Shown in pieces: positions 1 through 7,994 of a stretch of 36,407 nucleotides of DNA (its first letter is position 1; every line of letters starts with the position of its first letter). Where the stretch lies: contig NZ_BPQP01000078.1 in NCBI RefSeq assembly GCF_022179305.1, forward strand, positions 1 through 36,407, read 5' to 3'. This DNA comes from Methylobacterium iners. Its GTDB lineage: Bacteria; Pseudomonadota; Alphaproteobacteria; Rhizobiales; Beijerinckiaceae. The notes below the pieces were generated by a model. It was not told the DNA's origin, made no database searches, and was given only the letters and a program-made list of their open reading frames with translations. Both the position numbers and the translations under genes were made by a program.

Positions 1-80
1 CCGAATTCAACTGCCGTGACACCGAACCACCCTCACGTCCGGAGGAAGCTTAAGGAAACGCAGGCGCCCGCGCGGGCGGT

Positions 81-350
81 CTACGCGACATCGAGGGGCG
101 CGACACCGGAGGCGGCCCCGTCGGGACCTAGCGTGATCGTCTGGATGCGCGCCTCGGCCCGCTGCAGCAGCGCCTCGCAATGCCGCTTCAGCAATTCGCC
201 GCGCTCGTAGATCGCGACCGACTCGTCGAGGGCCACGTTGCCCGCCTCCAGGCGACGGACGATGCCCTCGAGTTCCTCGAGAGCCTTCTCGAACGGCAGA
301 TCGGCGGTCTCGGCGGCGCCGCTCGCCGCGGCATGACGAGCTACGGTCAT
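81..350 (-). CDS. xseB: Exodeoxyribonuclease VII small subunit
   Basis: The 89-residue product carries the XseB core: a helical stretch [18 protein letters not shown] at about residues 20-37, followed by [29 protein letters not shown]. XseB binds the large subunit XseA to form exonuclease VII, a cytoplasmic enzyme that degrades single-stranded DNA into oligonucleotides. Length fits the family (about 70-90 residues). The ATG at 350 leaves a short, poorly conserved N-terminal tail rich in Ala. The gene runs toward the left edge of the window, so any downstream operon partner is not visible. xseA is not in the window, which is usual in alphaproteobacteria. Identification is firm. Confidence 0.93.
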   Translation of the reverse strand: MTVARHAAASGAAETADLPFEKALEELEGIVRRLEAGNVALDESVAIYERGELLKRHCEALLQRAEARIQTITLGPDGAASGVAPLDVA

Positions 351-450
351 CCTGTGATCCCTTTGCGCCGGTTTAGGCTCGGCCCCCGCGGCGCGGCAAG
401 CCCGGCCGGCACCGCCTCCCCGAGAATCCTGCCGCGGGGCGTCGTTTCGG

Positions 451-975
451 TCACACTGAATCCGGGTCCAGGATCAGAACGAAGGGCGCGCCCTCGAAGG
501 CGTCGGCACCGCGGCCGATCGCGTCGATCGCCGCGACCATCCGTCCCTCCCGTCCGAGCATCCGGTCGGCGATCGCGACGAAGAGCCGGTTCGGGGTCGC
601 CGAGGGCGAGGCGCGCCGGAGCGCCCCGGCGATCTCGGCCTCGTCGCGCTCCGGCGCGAGGGCGCAGGCCGCGATGTAGGCGGCCGCCGTCGACCGGCTG
701 ATGCCGGCATAACAATGCACCACCAAGGGCCACTCCCGGTCCCAGCTCGCCACGAAATCGAGGATCTCGCGGACATGGCTCTCGGCGGGAAGGACGTGGC
801 CTTCGAGGGGCGCGACGATGTCGCTGACGCCGACCACGCGGTGGCACTCCGCCGCGATCATCGCCGGGCGTTCGAGCACCGTGCCGACATTGATCAGCGT
901 CAGGACATGGCTCGCGCCGGTCTCGGCAAGGGTCTCGGAGAGGCGCGAGAGGGAGCAGACGTGGAGGTTGGGCAT
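451..975 (-). CDS. Dual-specificity/tyrosine-type protein phosphatase
   Basis: The 174-residue product has a cysteine-phosphatase signature, HCYAGISRS, with nucleophile Cys88 and phosphate-binding Arg94 (HCx5R loop). An upstream Asp (Asp52, in VSDIV) is a possible general acid. The N-terminus [12 protein letters not shown] resembles bacterial cytoplasmic PTP-like proteins of this size. The substrate cannot be told from sequence; tyrosine phosphatase or small phosphomolecule hydrolase are both possible. The ATG at 975 shares its A with the stop of the upstream HD-domain gene (TGATG), so the two are translationally coupled. A longer open frame upstream is only a shadow of that gene. Confidence 0.82.
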   Translation of the reverse strand: MPNLHVCSLSRLSETLAETGASHVLTLINVGTVLERPAMIAAECHRVVGVSDIVAPLEGHVLPAESHVREILDFVASWDREWPLVVHCYAGISRSTAAAYIAACALAPERDEAEIAGALRRASPSATPNRLFVAIADRMLGREGRMVAAIDAIGRGADAFEGAPFVLILDPDSV

Positions 976-1571
976 CAGGGACCTCCTGCCTGAAGGATCT
1001 GGAAACGGGCCAGGAAACGCCCTTGCGCCGTGTCCGCCGGCCAGGGATCGAGCAGGGCCTCGACCGCCGGCGACACCGCCTCCGGCGCCTCGAAGAACCG
1101 CTCGGCTTCCGTCTTGGCGAAGCCCGCGAGACGGGTCGCTTCGAGATAGGCCGCGACGCGGTCGGCGCGCTTGACGAGGCCGGCGACCTCGGGCCCCGGG
1201 TTGGGTAGGCCGAAGCGCAGGCGGATCGCCGCGAGCAGGCGCCGCTCCACCGCCTTGTAGGAATCGCCGATCGCCGCCTTGAAGGGGGAGATGATGTCCC
1301 CGATCACGTATTCGGGGGCGTCGTGCAGCAGCAATTCGAGGCGCTCGGCCGCGCTCAGGGCCGGCGCGAGCTCGCCCCCGATCACCTCGACGAGGAGCGC
1401 GTGCTGGGCGACCGAGAACACGTGCGGCCCGTGCGTCTGCCCGTTCCAGCGCGCGACCCGGGCGAGGCCGTGGGCGATGTCGGCGATCTCGATGTCGCGC
1501 GGCGCCGGGTCGAGCAGGTCGAGGCGCCGGCCCGAGAGCATCCGCTGCCAGGCGCGGGGCGGGGCGTTCAT
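975..1571 (-). CDS. HD-domain phosphohydrolase (YfbR-like)
   Basis: The 198-residue protein has HD-superfamily metal-binding motifs: FSVAQHALLV, then LLLHDAPEYVIGD with the His-Asp pair, then KRADRVAAYLEA. This layout matches the small YfbR-like or phage-like HD hydrolases, which often dephosphorylate nucleotides; the actual substrate is not known here. The ATG at 1571 overlaps the stop of tag by four bases (ATGA) and its own stop overlaps the phosphatase start, so three genes are coupled. An open reading frame extends further upstream inside tag, but the coupled start and family length favour 1571. It sits with DNA-repair gene tag, which allows a nucleotide-pool role by inference only. Confidence 0.8.
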   Translation of the reverse strand: MNAPPRAWQRMLSGRRLDLLDPAPRDIEIADIAHGLARVARWNGQTHGPHVFSVAQHALLVEVIGGELAPALSAAERLELLLHDAPEYVIGDIISPFKAAIGDSYKAVERRLLAAIRLRFGLPNPGPEVAGLVKRADRVAAYLEATRLAGFAKTEAERFFEAPEAVSPAVEALLDPWPADTAQGRFLARFQILQAGGP

Positions 1572-2197
1572 GGCGTCTCGCCGGCGAGCGCCGCGCAGGC
1601 GGCGTGGCGGTGGCAGCCGACGAGGTGGTCGTTGACCATCCCCGTGGCCTGCATGAAGGCGTGGACGATGGTCGGCCCGCAGAAGCTGAACCCCTCGGCT
1701 TTGAGGGCCCGGGCCAGGCGTCGCGACGCCTCGGTCTCGGTCGCGATGTCGGCGCGGCTCTGCGGGCGGGCCTGGATCGGCCGGCCGTCGACGGCATCCC
1801 ACAGGAAGCGCGCGAAGCCGGGGCCGCGTTCCTCGATCGCGAGGAAGGCGCGGGCGCTCGTGATCGCGCCGAGAATCTTGGCCCTGTTGCGGATGATGCC
1901 CGCGTCCCCCATCAGCCGCGCGACGTCTTCCTCCGTGAACCGGGCGATCGCCTCCGGATCAAACCCCGCGAAGGCCCTGCGAAAATTCTCGCGGCGCCTG
2001 AGGATCGTGATCCAGGACAGCCCGGCCTGGAAGCCGTCGAGGATGAGCTTTTCGTAGAGCGCCCGGCCGTCATGCTCCGGCACGCCCCATTCCTCATCGT
2101 GATAGGCGATGTAGAGCTGGTCGGCACCGGGCCACCAGCAGCGGGTCAAGCCGTCGGGATGCTGGATCAGGCCGGTCGTCTCGGCGGCGGGAGCCAT
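1568..2197 (-). CDS. tag: DNA-3-methyladenine glycosylase I
   Basis: The 209-residue protein removes 3-methyladenine from alkylated DNA in base excision repair. It shows the Tag core: RCWWPG near the N-terminus, AYHDEEWG, FQAGLSWITILRRRENFRRAFAGFD, and the C-terminal NDHLVGCHRH. The zinc-snap ligands of Escherichia coli Tag appear conserved as Cys20, His33, His191 and Cys195. The start codon abuts the ygfZ stop (TAG then ATG, no gap), and its own stop overlaps the HD gene by four bases, so it is the second gene of a coupled run. Identification is firm. Confidence 0.95.
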   Translation of the reverse strand: MAPAAETTGLIQHPDGLTRCWWPGADQLYIAYHDEEWGVPEHDGRALYEKLILDGFQAGLSWITILRRRENFRRAFAGFDPEAIARFTEEDVARLMGDAGIIRNRAKILGAITSARAFLAIEERGPGFARFLWDAVDGRPIQARPQSRADIATETEASRRLARALKAEGFSFCGPTIVHAFMQATGMVNDHLVGCHRHAACAALAGETP

Positions 2198-3046
2198 CTA
2201 GCCGGCCACCGTCGGTTCCGGAAAGCCGAAGCTCGCGAAGGAAGGCTTTGCTACGGCCACGACCGCATCGCCCACGCGGACCGTCTCGCCCGCCGCGAGG
2301 GCGTCCGCGAGGCGGTCGAGGCGCAGCAGGGCGAGACCGTGATGGCCCGCGCCGCTCCCTGTGGCGCCGAGGCTCCGGCTGCCCGCAATCACCTCGGTAC
2401 CGGGCGCGGCGGCGGAATCCGGATAGACCAGCTTCACGCTTCGGGTGCGGGCGGTACCCCGGTGCTGCATGCGCGAGACCACCTCCTGCCCGACATAGCA
2501 GCCCTTGCGGAAATCGACGCCGCCGAGCTGGTCCATCAGCGCCTCGTGGGGGAAGGCGTCGCCGTAGGCGAAGTCGCGTCCGCCCTCGGGGATGCCGAGC
2601 GCTATGCGGTGGGCGTGGTAATTGGCCTCCGTCGCATCGGCCGAGAACGCCCCCTCGGACGCGTAGAGCCGTTCGCCGAGCTCGGCCAGGCGCCCGTCGC
2701 GCAGGCGCTCCGTCGCGGCGGCCGTCTCGGCGCCGTCCCAGGCGGCTGCGACGGCGATGCCGGGATCGACCGCGATCGCGACCTTGGCGCGCAGCCGGTA
2801 GAGGCCGAGCCGCTTCGCGAAATCGGCCGCGCGGACGGCCGGAGCATCGAGGCGAAAGCCGTCTCCGTCGCGCGAGATCAGGAAATCGAAGAAGATCTTG
2901 CCCTGCGGCGTCAGCAGGGCGCCGAGCCGCGCCTCGCCGGGCGGCAGGGTCTCGACGTTGCAAGTGATCACGCCCTGGAGGAACCCGGCCGCCGCCTCGC
3001 CGGCGACGGTGACGATGGCGCGGTCGGGCAGGAGGGCGATCGGCAT
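2198..3046 (-). CDS. ygfZ: YgfZ/GcvT family folate-binding protein
   Basis: The 282-residue product has the YgfZ signature KGCYVGQE at about residues 180-187, with the conserved Cys, followed by VVSRMQHRGTARTR. It also has a GcvT-like N-terminal part (FLQGVITCNVETL). YgfZ proteins bind tetrahydrofolate and assist repair or maturation of certain Fe-S enzymes such as MiaB-type radical SAM proteins. This makes the presence of the SUF operon in the same window notable, though the two are 16 kb apart. It heads the coupled ygfZ-tag-HD-phosphatase run and is divergent from the dihydroorotase gene, with a gap of about 106 bp for both promoters. No strong Shine-Dalgarno is seen before the ATG. Confidence 0.9.
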   Translation of the reverse strand: MPIALLPDRAIVTVAGEAAAGFLQGVITCNVETLPPGEARLGALLTPQGKIFFDFLISRDGDGFRLDAPAVRAADFAKRLGLYRLRAKVAIAVDPGIAVAAAWDGAETAAATERLRDGRLAELGERLYASEGAFSADATEANYHAHRIALGIPEGGRDFAYGDAFPHEALMDQLGGVDFRKGCYVGQEVVSRMQHRGTARTRSVKLVYPDSAAAPGTEVIAGSRSLGATGSGAGHHGLALLRLDRLADALAAGETVRVGDAVVAVAKPSFASFGFPEPTVAG

Positions 3047-3152
3047 GGCAGGTCCCGGCGCGGCGGCGTTGCGCCGCGATCGGGCCTGACATAAGCCGCC
3101 GCCATCCGCGCCTCAATCCGCCGCCCGAGGAATGACCCGGAGGAGAGACCTG

Positions 3153-4493
3153 ATGGACCAGCCCTTCGATCTCGTCCTCGCCGGCGGCACCGTCGTCAAC
3201 CAGGACGGCGCGCACGACATCGACATCGGCATCCGGGGCGGCCGGGTCGCGGCGCTCGGCGACCTCGCTCGAGCGGAGGCAGCCGAGCGCCGGGATTGCC
3301 GTGGGCTGCACCTCCTGCCCGGCGTGATCGACACGCAGGTGCATTTCCGCGAGCCCGGCCTCGACCACAAGGAAGACCTCGAATCGGGCTCGCGCGCCGC
3401 GGTGATGGGCGGCGTCACGGCCGTGTTCGAGATGCCCAACACCAACCCGCTAACCACGAGCGCCGAGACGCTGGCCGACAAGGTCGCCCGGGCCCGCCAC
3501 CGCATGCATTGTGACTTCGCCTTCTGGGTCGGCGGCACCCACGAGAACGCTCGTGACGTGGCCGAACTCGAGCGGCTGCCGGGTGCGGCCGGCATCAAGG
3601 TGTTCGTCGGCTCCTCCACCGGCGCGCTGCTCGTCGAGGACGATGCCGGGATCGCCGAGATCCTGAGGCGCACGCGCCGCCGCGCCGCCTTCCACGCGGA
3701 GGACGAGCCGATGCTGCGGGCGCGGAAGGACCTGCGCGTGCCAGGCGATCCCGCCTCCCATCCGGTCTGGCGCTCGCCGGAGGCGGCGCTCAAGGCGACG
3801 CAGCGCCTCGTGCGCATTGCGCGGGAGACGGGCGCGCGCATCCACATCCTGCACATCTCGACGGCGGACGAGATGACGTTTCTCGCCGAGCACAAGGACG
3901 TCGCCTCCGTCGAGGTGACCCCCCACCACCTCACCCTCGACGGCGGCGAAGCCTATGCCCGCCTCGGCACCCTGGTGCAGATGAACCCGCCGGTGCGCGA
4001 TGCGGCCCACCGCGCCGGAATCTGGTGGGGCCTGGAACAGGGCGTCACCGACATCCTCGGCTCGGACCACGCGCCCCACACGCTTGCCGAGAAGGCCAAG
4101 CCCTACCCGGATTCGCCCTCGGGCATGACAGGCGTGCAGACGCTGGTGCCGATCATGCTCGATCACGTGGCGGCGGGCCGCCTGTCGCTCGCGCGCTTCG
4201 TGGACCTGACGAGCGCCGGGCCGAAGCGCCTGTTCGGGATCGCTCGAAAGGGGCGGCTCGCGGTCGGCTACGATGCCGACGTGACCCTGGTGGACCTGAA
4301 GCGCCGCGAGACCATCCGCAACGACTGGATCGCCTCGAAATCCACCTGGACGCCCTACGACGGCGTCACGGTCACGGGCTGGCCGGTGGGCACGCTGGTG
4401 CGCGGCCGCGTCGTGATGTGGCAGGGGGATCTCGTCGGCCCCTCGGGCGGCGAGCCGGTTCTGTTCGAGGAGGCACCGCCCCGCGGAACCTAG
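3153..4493 (+). CDS. pyrC: Dihydroorotase, class I type (pyrC-like)
   Basis: The 446-residue product is an amidohydrolase of the dihydroorotase/allantoinase group, which closes carbamoyl-aspartate to dihydroorotate in pyrimidine synthesis. Visible motifs are VIDTQVHFREPG (residues about 58-69), FEMPNTNP, AAGIKVFVGSST, HILHIST, VEVTPHHL and DILGSDHAPH. The usual His-x-His metal pair reads Gln62-Val-His64, so one canonical metal ligand is replaced; the other metal-site motifs are present. The ATG at 3153 is chosen over an in-frame ATG at 3132 because GGAGGAG lies 7 bases before it. It is monocistronic as far as seen. Allantoinase or hydantoinase activity is possible but the overall pattern is dihydroorotase. 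Confidence 0.85.
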   Translation: MDQPFDLVLAGGTVVNQDGAHDIDIGIRGGRVAALGDLARAEAAERRDCRGLHLLPGVIDTQVHFREPGLDHKEDLESGSRAAVMGGVTAVFEMPNTNPLTTSAETLADKVARARHRMHCDFAFWVGGTHENARDVAELERLPGAAGIKVFVGSSTGALLVEDDAGIAEILRRTRRRAAFHAEDEPMLRARKDLRVPGDPASHPVWRSPEAALKATQRLVRIARETGARIHILHISTADEMTFLAEHKDVASVEVTPHHLTLDGGEAYARLGTLVQMNPPVRDAAHRAGIWWGLEQGVTDILGSDHAPHTLAEKAKPYPDSPSGMTGVQTLVPIMLDHVAAGRLSLARFVDLTSAGPKRLFGIARKGRLAVGYDADVTLVDLKRRETIRNDWIASKSTWTPYDGVTVTGWPVGTLVRGRVVMWQGDLVGPSGGEPVLFEEAPPRGT

Positions 4494-4543
4494 AGTGGTC
4501 CCCTTGATCTAGGAGCCGAAAAGACTGCTCTAAGCTGTTGTCT

Positions 4544-4571
4544 CGTCGGTTGTTCTTCGCGCGAACCGACG
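4544..4571. terminator. Hairpin between convergent genes
   Basis: An 8-bp perfect stem CGTCGGTT / AACCGACG encloses a 12-base loop. It lies 50 bases after the dihydroorotase stop and just before the end of the convergent small gene. There is no clear T-run on either side, so it may be a factor-independent terminator of weak type or only a palindromic repeat remnant. Confidence 0.4.
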
Positions 4572-4592
4572 GCCGCTTCGCTGGACGGACCT

Positions 4593-4847
4593 CTAGTGCT
4601 GCGGGCTCGTCGTGAAGCCGCCCGCGCGGATGCGGTCGGGAAACCCTTCCGCGTAGCGGGCGGTCGCCTCTTCGCCGTAGGTGGTCACGAGTTCCTGGAA
4701 GGCCGCGAACAGGGCGGCCTGGGCCATGCAGTCGCCGTCGAGTCCGTCGAGGCAGCCTTCCGCGAAGGCCTCGGAGACGTAGCCGAGCGCGGCGCGCTTG
4801 TCGTCGAGGTCCGCCTCGAAGGGCGCGGGAGAGGTGTCGGTGTGCAT
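4593..4847 (-). CDS. Small hypothetical protein
   Basis: I do not recognise this gene. From the ATG at 4847 it encodes 84 residues with a predicted helical, acidic middle (DDKRAALGYVSEAFAEGCLDG, then CMAQAALFAAFQELVTTYGEE). There is no signal peptide or membrane segment, and it has two Cys (CLDG, CMAQ). An in-frame ATG at 4898 would add 17 residues; neither start has a good ribosome site. I prefer 4847 because the extra residues look like translated upstream sequence. It ends close to the convergent dihydroorotase gene. The compositional pattern is protein-like, so I treat it as a real gene. Confidence 0.6.
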   Translation of the reverse strand: MHTDTSPAPFEADLDDKRAALGYVSEAFAEGCLDGLDGDCMAQAALFAAFQELVTTYGEEATARYAEGFPDRIRAGGFTTSPQH

Positions 4848-5003
4848 GGGCGGAACATCACTTGCGCCGGAACGGACCCCGGCCGATTCCCGAATCATAG
4901 GACGCGGATCCGGGGTCGGAAAGGCGGGAATTGCAAAGCGGTTAACGGCGAGGGGCGAATTTGCCTGATTTTCGTCGCCGATCGCGCGTGTTGCCGCCTT
5001 GCA

Positions 5004-5525
5004 TCACCCGCCGAAGCGACCCGCCAGGGCATGGGAGAGGCGCTCGCCCTCGGCGATGTAGCGGACGGCCGCCTCGTTCGCGGCCGGCGTGCAGATCCGA
5101 TAGGTGAGGCTGTAGCCGCGATAGCCTCGGTTGTAGGCACCGGCGAGGCGGTCCCGGCGGGCCGGCGTGCTGCCCTCGGCGTCCAACAAGGCCGTCATCC
5201 GGGTCGGCCATTCCGGCGCGTCCGGAGCGCCGCATAGGCCGCGCAGGAAGGCGAGCGAGCCGATGATCTCTGACAGCCGCATCAGATCGCGGTCGTAGGG
5301 CGGTGCCGGCGGCTCGGCCGGGGGCGGGGGCTCCTTCTCCTTCTCGGGCGGCTTGGTGCCCTGGCGTGCGGGCGCTGGGCGCTGCTGCGCGAGCGCCGGC
5401 GCGGGGAGGGCACCCGCAACGGCCGCGAACAGGCAGGCGGCCGCGCACACCCTCCCCCGCAGGGGGGGAGGGGAAAGAGCGTTGCGGCTCTTCCGCAGTC
5501 CATAGGTCCACGCCGCGAGCGACAT
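5004..5525 (-). CDS. TIGR02301 family secreted protein
   Basis: The 173-residue product matches the alphaproteobacterial TIGR02301 family of unknown function: RDLMRLSEIIGSLAFLRGLC, then W..RM..LLDAEG and RRDRLAGAYNRGYRGYSLTYRICTPAA. It has a Sec-type signal segment (VCAAACLFAAVAGALPAPALAQ, about residues 26-47) and a Pro/Glu-rich linker after it. Three Cys in the mature part could form disulfides. The N-terminal 25 residues before the signal contain a stretch encoded by a palindromic repeat arm (SPPPLRGR), so the extension may be an insertion rather than ancestral. The ATG at 5525 shares its A with the NUDIX stop (TGATG), coupling the two. Function unknown. Confidence 0.78.
   Translation of the reverse strand: MSLAAWTYGLRKSRNALSPPPLRGRVCAAACLFAAVAGALPAPALAQQRPAPARQGTKPPEKEKEPPPPAEPPAPPYDRDLMRLSEIIGSLAFLRGLCGAPDAPEWPTRMTALLDAEGSTPARRDRLAGAYNRGYRGYSLTYRICTPAANEAAVRYIAEGERLSHALAGRFGG
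5450..5474. repeat. Palindromic repeat arm inside a coding region
   Basis: CCCTCCCCC-GCA-GGGGGGGAGGG forms a GC-rich hairpin. Read on the minus strand with its flanks it resembles the left arm of the intergenic elements at 11320-11450 and 21875-21966. It lies within the 5-prime coding part of the TIGR02301 gene, just ahead of the signal peptide. Confidence 0.55.
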
Positions 5526-5995
5526 CAGGCCACCCCCGCTCGTGCGAAGGCCTCCGCGACGGTGTCCGCGAGGCCCTCCGTCGTGGGCAGCCCGGCGATC
5601 TCGGTGGGCGAGACCCAGCGCACGCCCAGCGCCTCGGGCCCGGTCTCCGGCTCGCCCGCGCGCCAGAGGGCGGCGTGGGGATGAACCACGTAATGGTGGC
5701 GCAGGCGGCCATCCGCATCGTGCAGGATGATCTCCGTCGGGCTCAAGGCCCCGAGCACCTCCGCCTCGACGCCGACCTCCTCGCGCAATTCGCGAAGCGC
5801 CGCGGCGGCGAGGCGCTCCCCGGGCTCGACCAGGCCGCCGGGCAGGGTCCAGACGCCGCGCAGGGGCTCGTTGGCGCGGGCCGCCAGGAGGACGCGGCCG
5901 TCGCGGATCACGGCGATCGAGGCGCCCAGGAAGGGGCGGGTCGGGAACAGCCGCGCCGCCTGCTCCGTCTGCCCCTCGACGGCGCCTCCGGTCAC
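5525..5995 (-). CDS. NUDIX hydrolase
   Basis: The 156-residue protein contains a full Nudix box, GLVEPGERLAAAALRELREEVGV (G-x5-E-x7-REL-x-EE-x-G), in the middle of a typical Nudix fold (ASIAVIRDGRVLLAARA before it, LRHHYVVHPHAALWR after it). Such enzymes hydrolyse nucleoside diphosphates linked to another group; the ADP-ribose or coenzyme subtype cannot be settled from sequence alone. The start is a GTG at 5995 overlapping the stop of the FG-GAP-like gene by four bases (GTGA). The stop in turn overlaps the TIGR02301 start. The much longer open frame upstream is a shadow of the preceding gene. Confidence 0.85.
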   Translation of the reverse strand: MTGGAVEGQTEQAARLFPTRPFLGASIAVIRDGRVLLAARANEPLRGVWTLPGGLVEPGERLAAAALRELREEVGVEAEVLGALSPTEIILHDADGRLRHHYVVHPHAALWRAGEPETGPEALGVRWVSPTEIAGLPTTEGLADTVAEAFARAGVA

Positions 5996-7122
5996 GGGGC
6001 CACCATGGCGACGCGGCCATCCGCGAGGCCGACGAGGAGGCGCGCGGCGGGGCCGTCCCCGAGCACGGCGAGGCCGAAGGCGGCGGGGGCGGGCAGGGGG
6101 ATGCGGGCCCGCTCGCGAATGCCGTCCTTGAGGGAGAGGATGGCCAGCGCGCTCCGGTCGGCATTGGGCAGGGCGAGCTCCGGCACGCCGTCGCGATCGA
6201 GGTCGATCAGCGCGGCAAGGTCGCCCTCGCCGCCGCCGGGCGAGAGGTCGGTGTAGCCCGGCGCCTCGTGGCGGAGGCTGAGCGCGCCGCCCTCGTAGGC
6301 CCAGACCTGGAGCAGCCCGGTTCCGTCCGGCGCCCGGACCGCCGCGACCTGCGGCCGACCCGTCCCTGAGAAATCGGCGATGGCGGCCGGCGTGACCGGC
6401 TCCCCGCCCGCCTCCGCCGCCTGCGGCGGGCTGCGCGCCAGGATCGCCCATTCTCCTGAAGAACTCGCGCCCGAAGAACCCGCACCCGAGTGCGCGACGA
6501 GCACGAGCGACGAGGCCCCGCCCGCCTCCGCCGCCACTGCGACGAGGATCGGCCGGCCGTCGATCCGGGCGGCGCGGGGCCCGCGCGGCAAGAAGCCGGC
6601 CCCCTCGCCGGCGGAGACCGTGCTCGTGGTGACGGGCACGGGCTTGGGTTCGGCGCTCATCGCGACGGGCTGGCGCTCGCGGATGGTCAGGCTGGTCCGC
6701 TCGGGGCTGCCCGTCCTCGAGAGATGCGCGCTCAAGGGGCCGAGCAAGGCGCGGCGGGCGCCGGGCAGGGCGCCGCGGGGCGTCTCCGAGGCGGAAAGGC
6801 CCTCGATCGCGTCCGCGCCGAGCGGCGTCGTGGCCAAGCGCCCCTCGGACAGGGTCAGCGCCGCCCCGCCGGCCTCGCCCCACACCACCGCGACCGGCGC
6901 GTCCGCGCTCGTCGCCTTCGCACGCGGATCGGCGCTCGCGGGCTTGGGGCGGGGCATCAGGCCGGAGGTGGCGACCGCTACCGCGACCTCGCTGCCGGGA
7001 CCCCGCAGCGCCCGCGCGGAAAAAGGCAGGTCGAGGAGCGTGACCGCGGGGTCGGCCGCCGCCGGCGCGGAGCAGAGAAGCAGGGCGATGAGAAGCGTCG
7101 GCAGCGACCTGCCTTCAGACAT
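5992..7122 (-). CDS. Secreted FG-GAP/VCBS-like repeat protein
   Basis: The 376-residue product begins with a Sec-type signal peptide (SLPTLLIALLLCSAPAAADP). The C-terminal half has blade-like repeats of beta-propeller type: IADFSGTGRPQVAAVRAPDG and LIDLDRDGVPELALPNADRS, the second with the DxDxDG calcium-binding pattern of FG-GAP/VCBS repeats. It probably folds as an integrin-like propeller in the periplasm or at the surface; the ligand is unknown. The middle (about residues 55-220) is Ala/Gly/Ser rich and poorly conserved. The start overlaps the end of the SDR gene by 8 bases, and the stop overlaps the NUDIX GTG start, so the gene is embedded in a coupled operon. Confidence 0.75.
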   Translation of the reverse strand: MSEGRSLPTLLIALLLCSAPAAADPAVTLLDLPFSARALRGPGSEVAVAVATSGLMPRPKPASADPRAKATSADAPVAVVWGEAGGAALTLSEGRLATTPLGADAIEGLSASETPRGALPGARRALLGPLSAHLSRTGSPERTSLTIRERQPVAMSAEPKPVPVTTSTVSAGEGAGFLPRGPRAARIDGRPILVAVAAEAGGASSLVLVAHSGAGSSGASSSGEWAILARSPPQAAEAGGEPVTPAAIADFSGTGRPQVAAVRAPDGTGLLQVWAYEGGALSLRHEAPGYTDLSPGGGEGDLAALIDLDRDGVPELALPNADRSALAILSLKDGIRERARIPLPAPAAFGLAVLGDGPAARLLVGLADGRVAMVAP

Positions 7123-7870
7123 GCTGCCCGCCGTTGATGTGCAGCTCGGCGCCCGTCACGTAGGATGAGGCCTCGGTGCACAGGAAGTAGATCGCCTTGG
7201 CGACCTCGTCGGGCGTGCCGAGCCGCCGCTGCGGAATGCCGGCCACGATCTTGTCGGTGCCGGGCGAGAGGATCGCGGTGTCGATCTCGCCGGGCGAGAT
7301 CGCGTTGACGCGCACGCCGAGCGGCCCGAAATCGCTGGCGAGCTCGCGGGTGAGGCCGGCGAGCGCCGCCTTCGAGGTGCCGTAGGCGGCGCCCGCGAAG
7401 GGATGGACCCGCGAGCCCGCGATCGAGGTGACGTTGACGATCGAGCCCTTGGCCCGGGTGAGCTCGTCGCACAGGCCCCGCGCCAGCAGCAGGGGCGCGA
7501 AGACGTTGACCTGGAACACCCTCTGCCAGTCGGAAAACCCCGTCGAGATCGCGCCGAGGCGTTCGCCCTCCGGACCTTTCGGCGAGATGCCGGCATTGTT
7601 GACGAGCGCGTGCAGGAGCCCGCCCTCGGCGGCGAGCCGCCCCGAGACCTCGGCGATGGCCCGCTCGGTGTCGGCCGGGTCGGCGAGGTCGACCTGGAGG
7701 TGATCCTCCGGGCCCATCTCCCAGGGGCAGTTCTCGGGGAAGGCGTGGCGCGAGCAGGTGATCACCCGCCAGCCGGCCGCCGAGAAGCGCTTCACCGTCG
7801 CGTGGCCGATCCCGCGGCTCGCCCCCGTGAGCAGCATGATGCGCCGGCGTTCGTTGACGGGTGTGGCCAA
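7115..7870 (-). CDS. SDR family oxidoreductase
   Basis: The 251-residue product is a classical short-chain dehydrogenase: NAD(P)-binding TGASRGIG at about residues 15-22, NNAG (VNNAGISPKG), catalytic Ser in VTSIAGS and YGTSK as the YxxxK motif, then the INGG C-terminal motif. It reduces or oxidises an unidentified carbonyl/alcohol substrate. The start is taken as TTG at 7870, because AAGGA lies about 6-7 bases before it while the first in-frame ATG (7837) lacks a ribosome site. It is the first gene of the SDR - FG-GAP - NUDIX - TIGR02301 set. Upstream, 124 bp separate it from pdxH. Confidence 0.85.
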   Translation of the reverse strand: MATPVNERRRIMLLTGASRGIGHATVKRFSAAGWRVITCSRHAFPENCPWEMGPEDHLQVDLADPADTERAIAEVSGRLAAEGGLLHALVNNAGISPKGPEGERLGAISTGFSDWQRVFQVNVFAPLLLARGLCDELTRAKGSIVNVTSIAGSRVHPFAGAAYGTSKAALAGLTRELASDFGPLGVRVNAISPGEIDTAILSPGTDKIVAGIPQRRLGTPDEVAKAIYFLCTEASSYVTGAELHINGGQHV

Positions 7871-7994
7871 GGCCGTTCCTTCGGGATCGGGACGGCCCTG
7901 AGTTCAGTGCCGCCGTGCCGTCTCCAGGTCTAAGCTGCGTGGGCTGGGAAATCCAGGGTCATCCCGCGGCGCACCACGGCGACGGCCCCGGTCC

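Noticed and set aside
1-80. GC-rich palindrome near 65-79 as a terminator of xseB
   Set aside because: The palindrome (GCCCGCGCGGGC) is very short, lacks a T-run and may be within the next operon gene, which is cut off.
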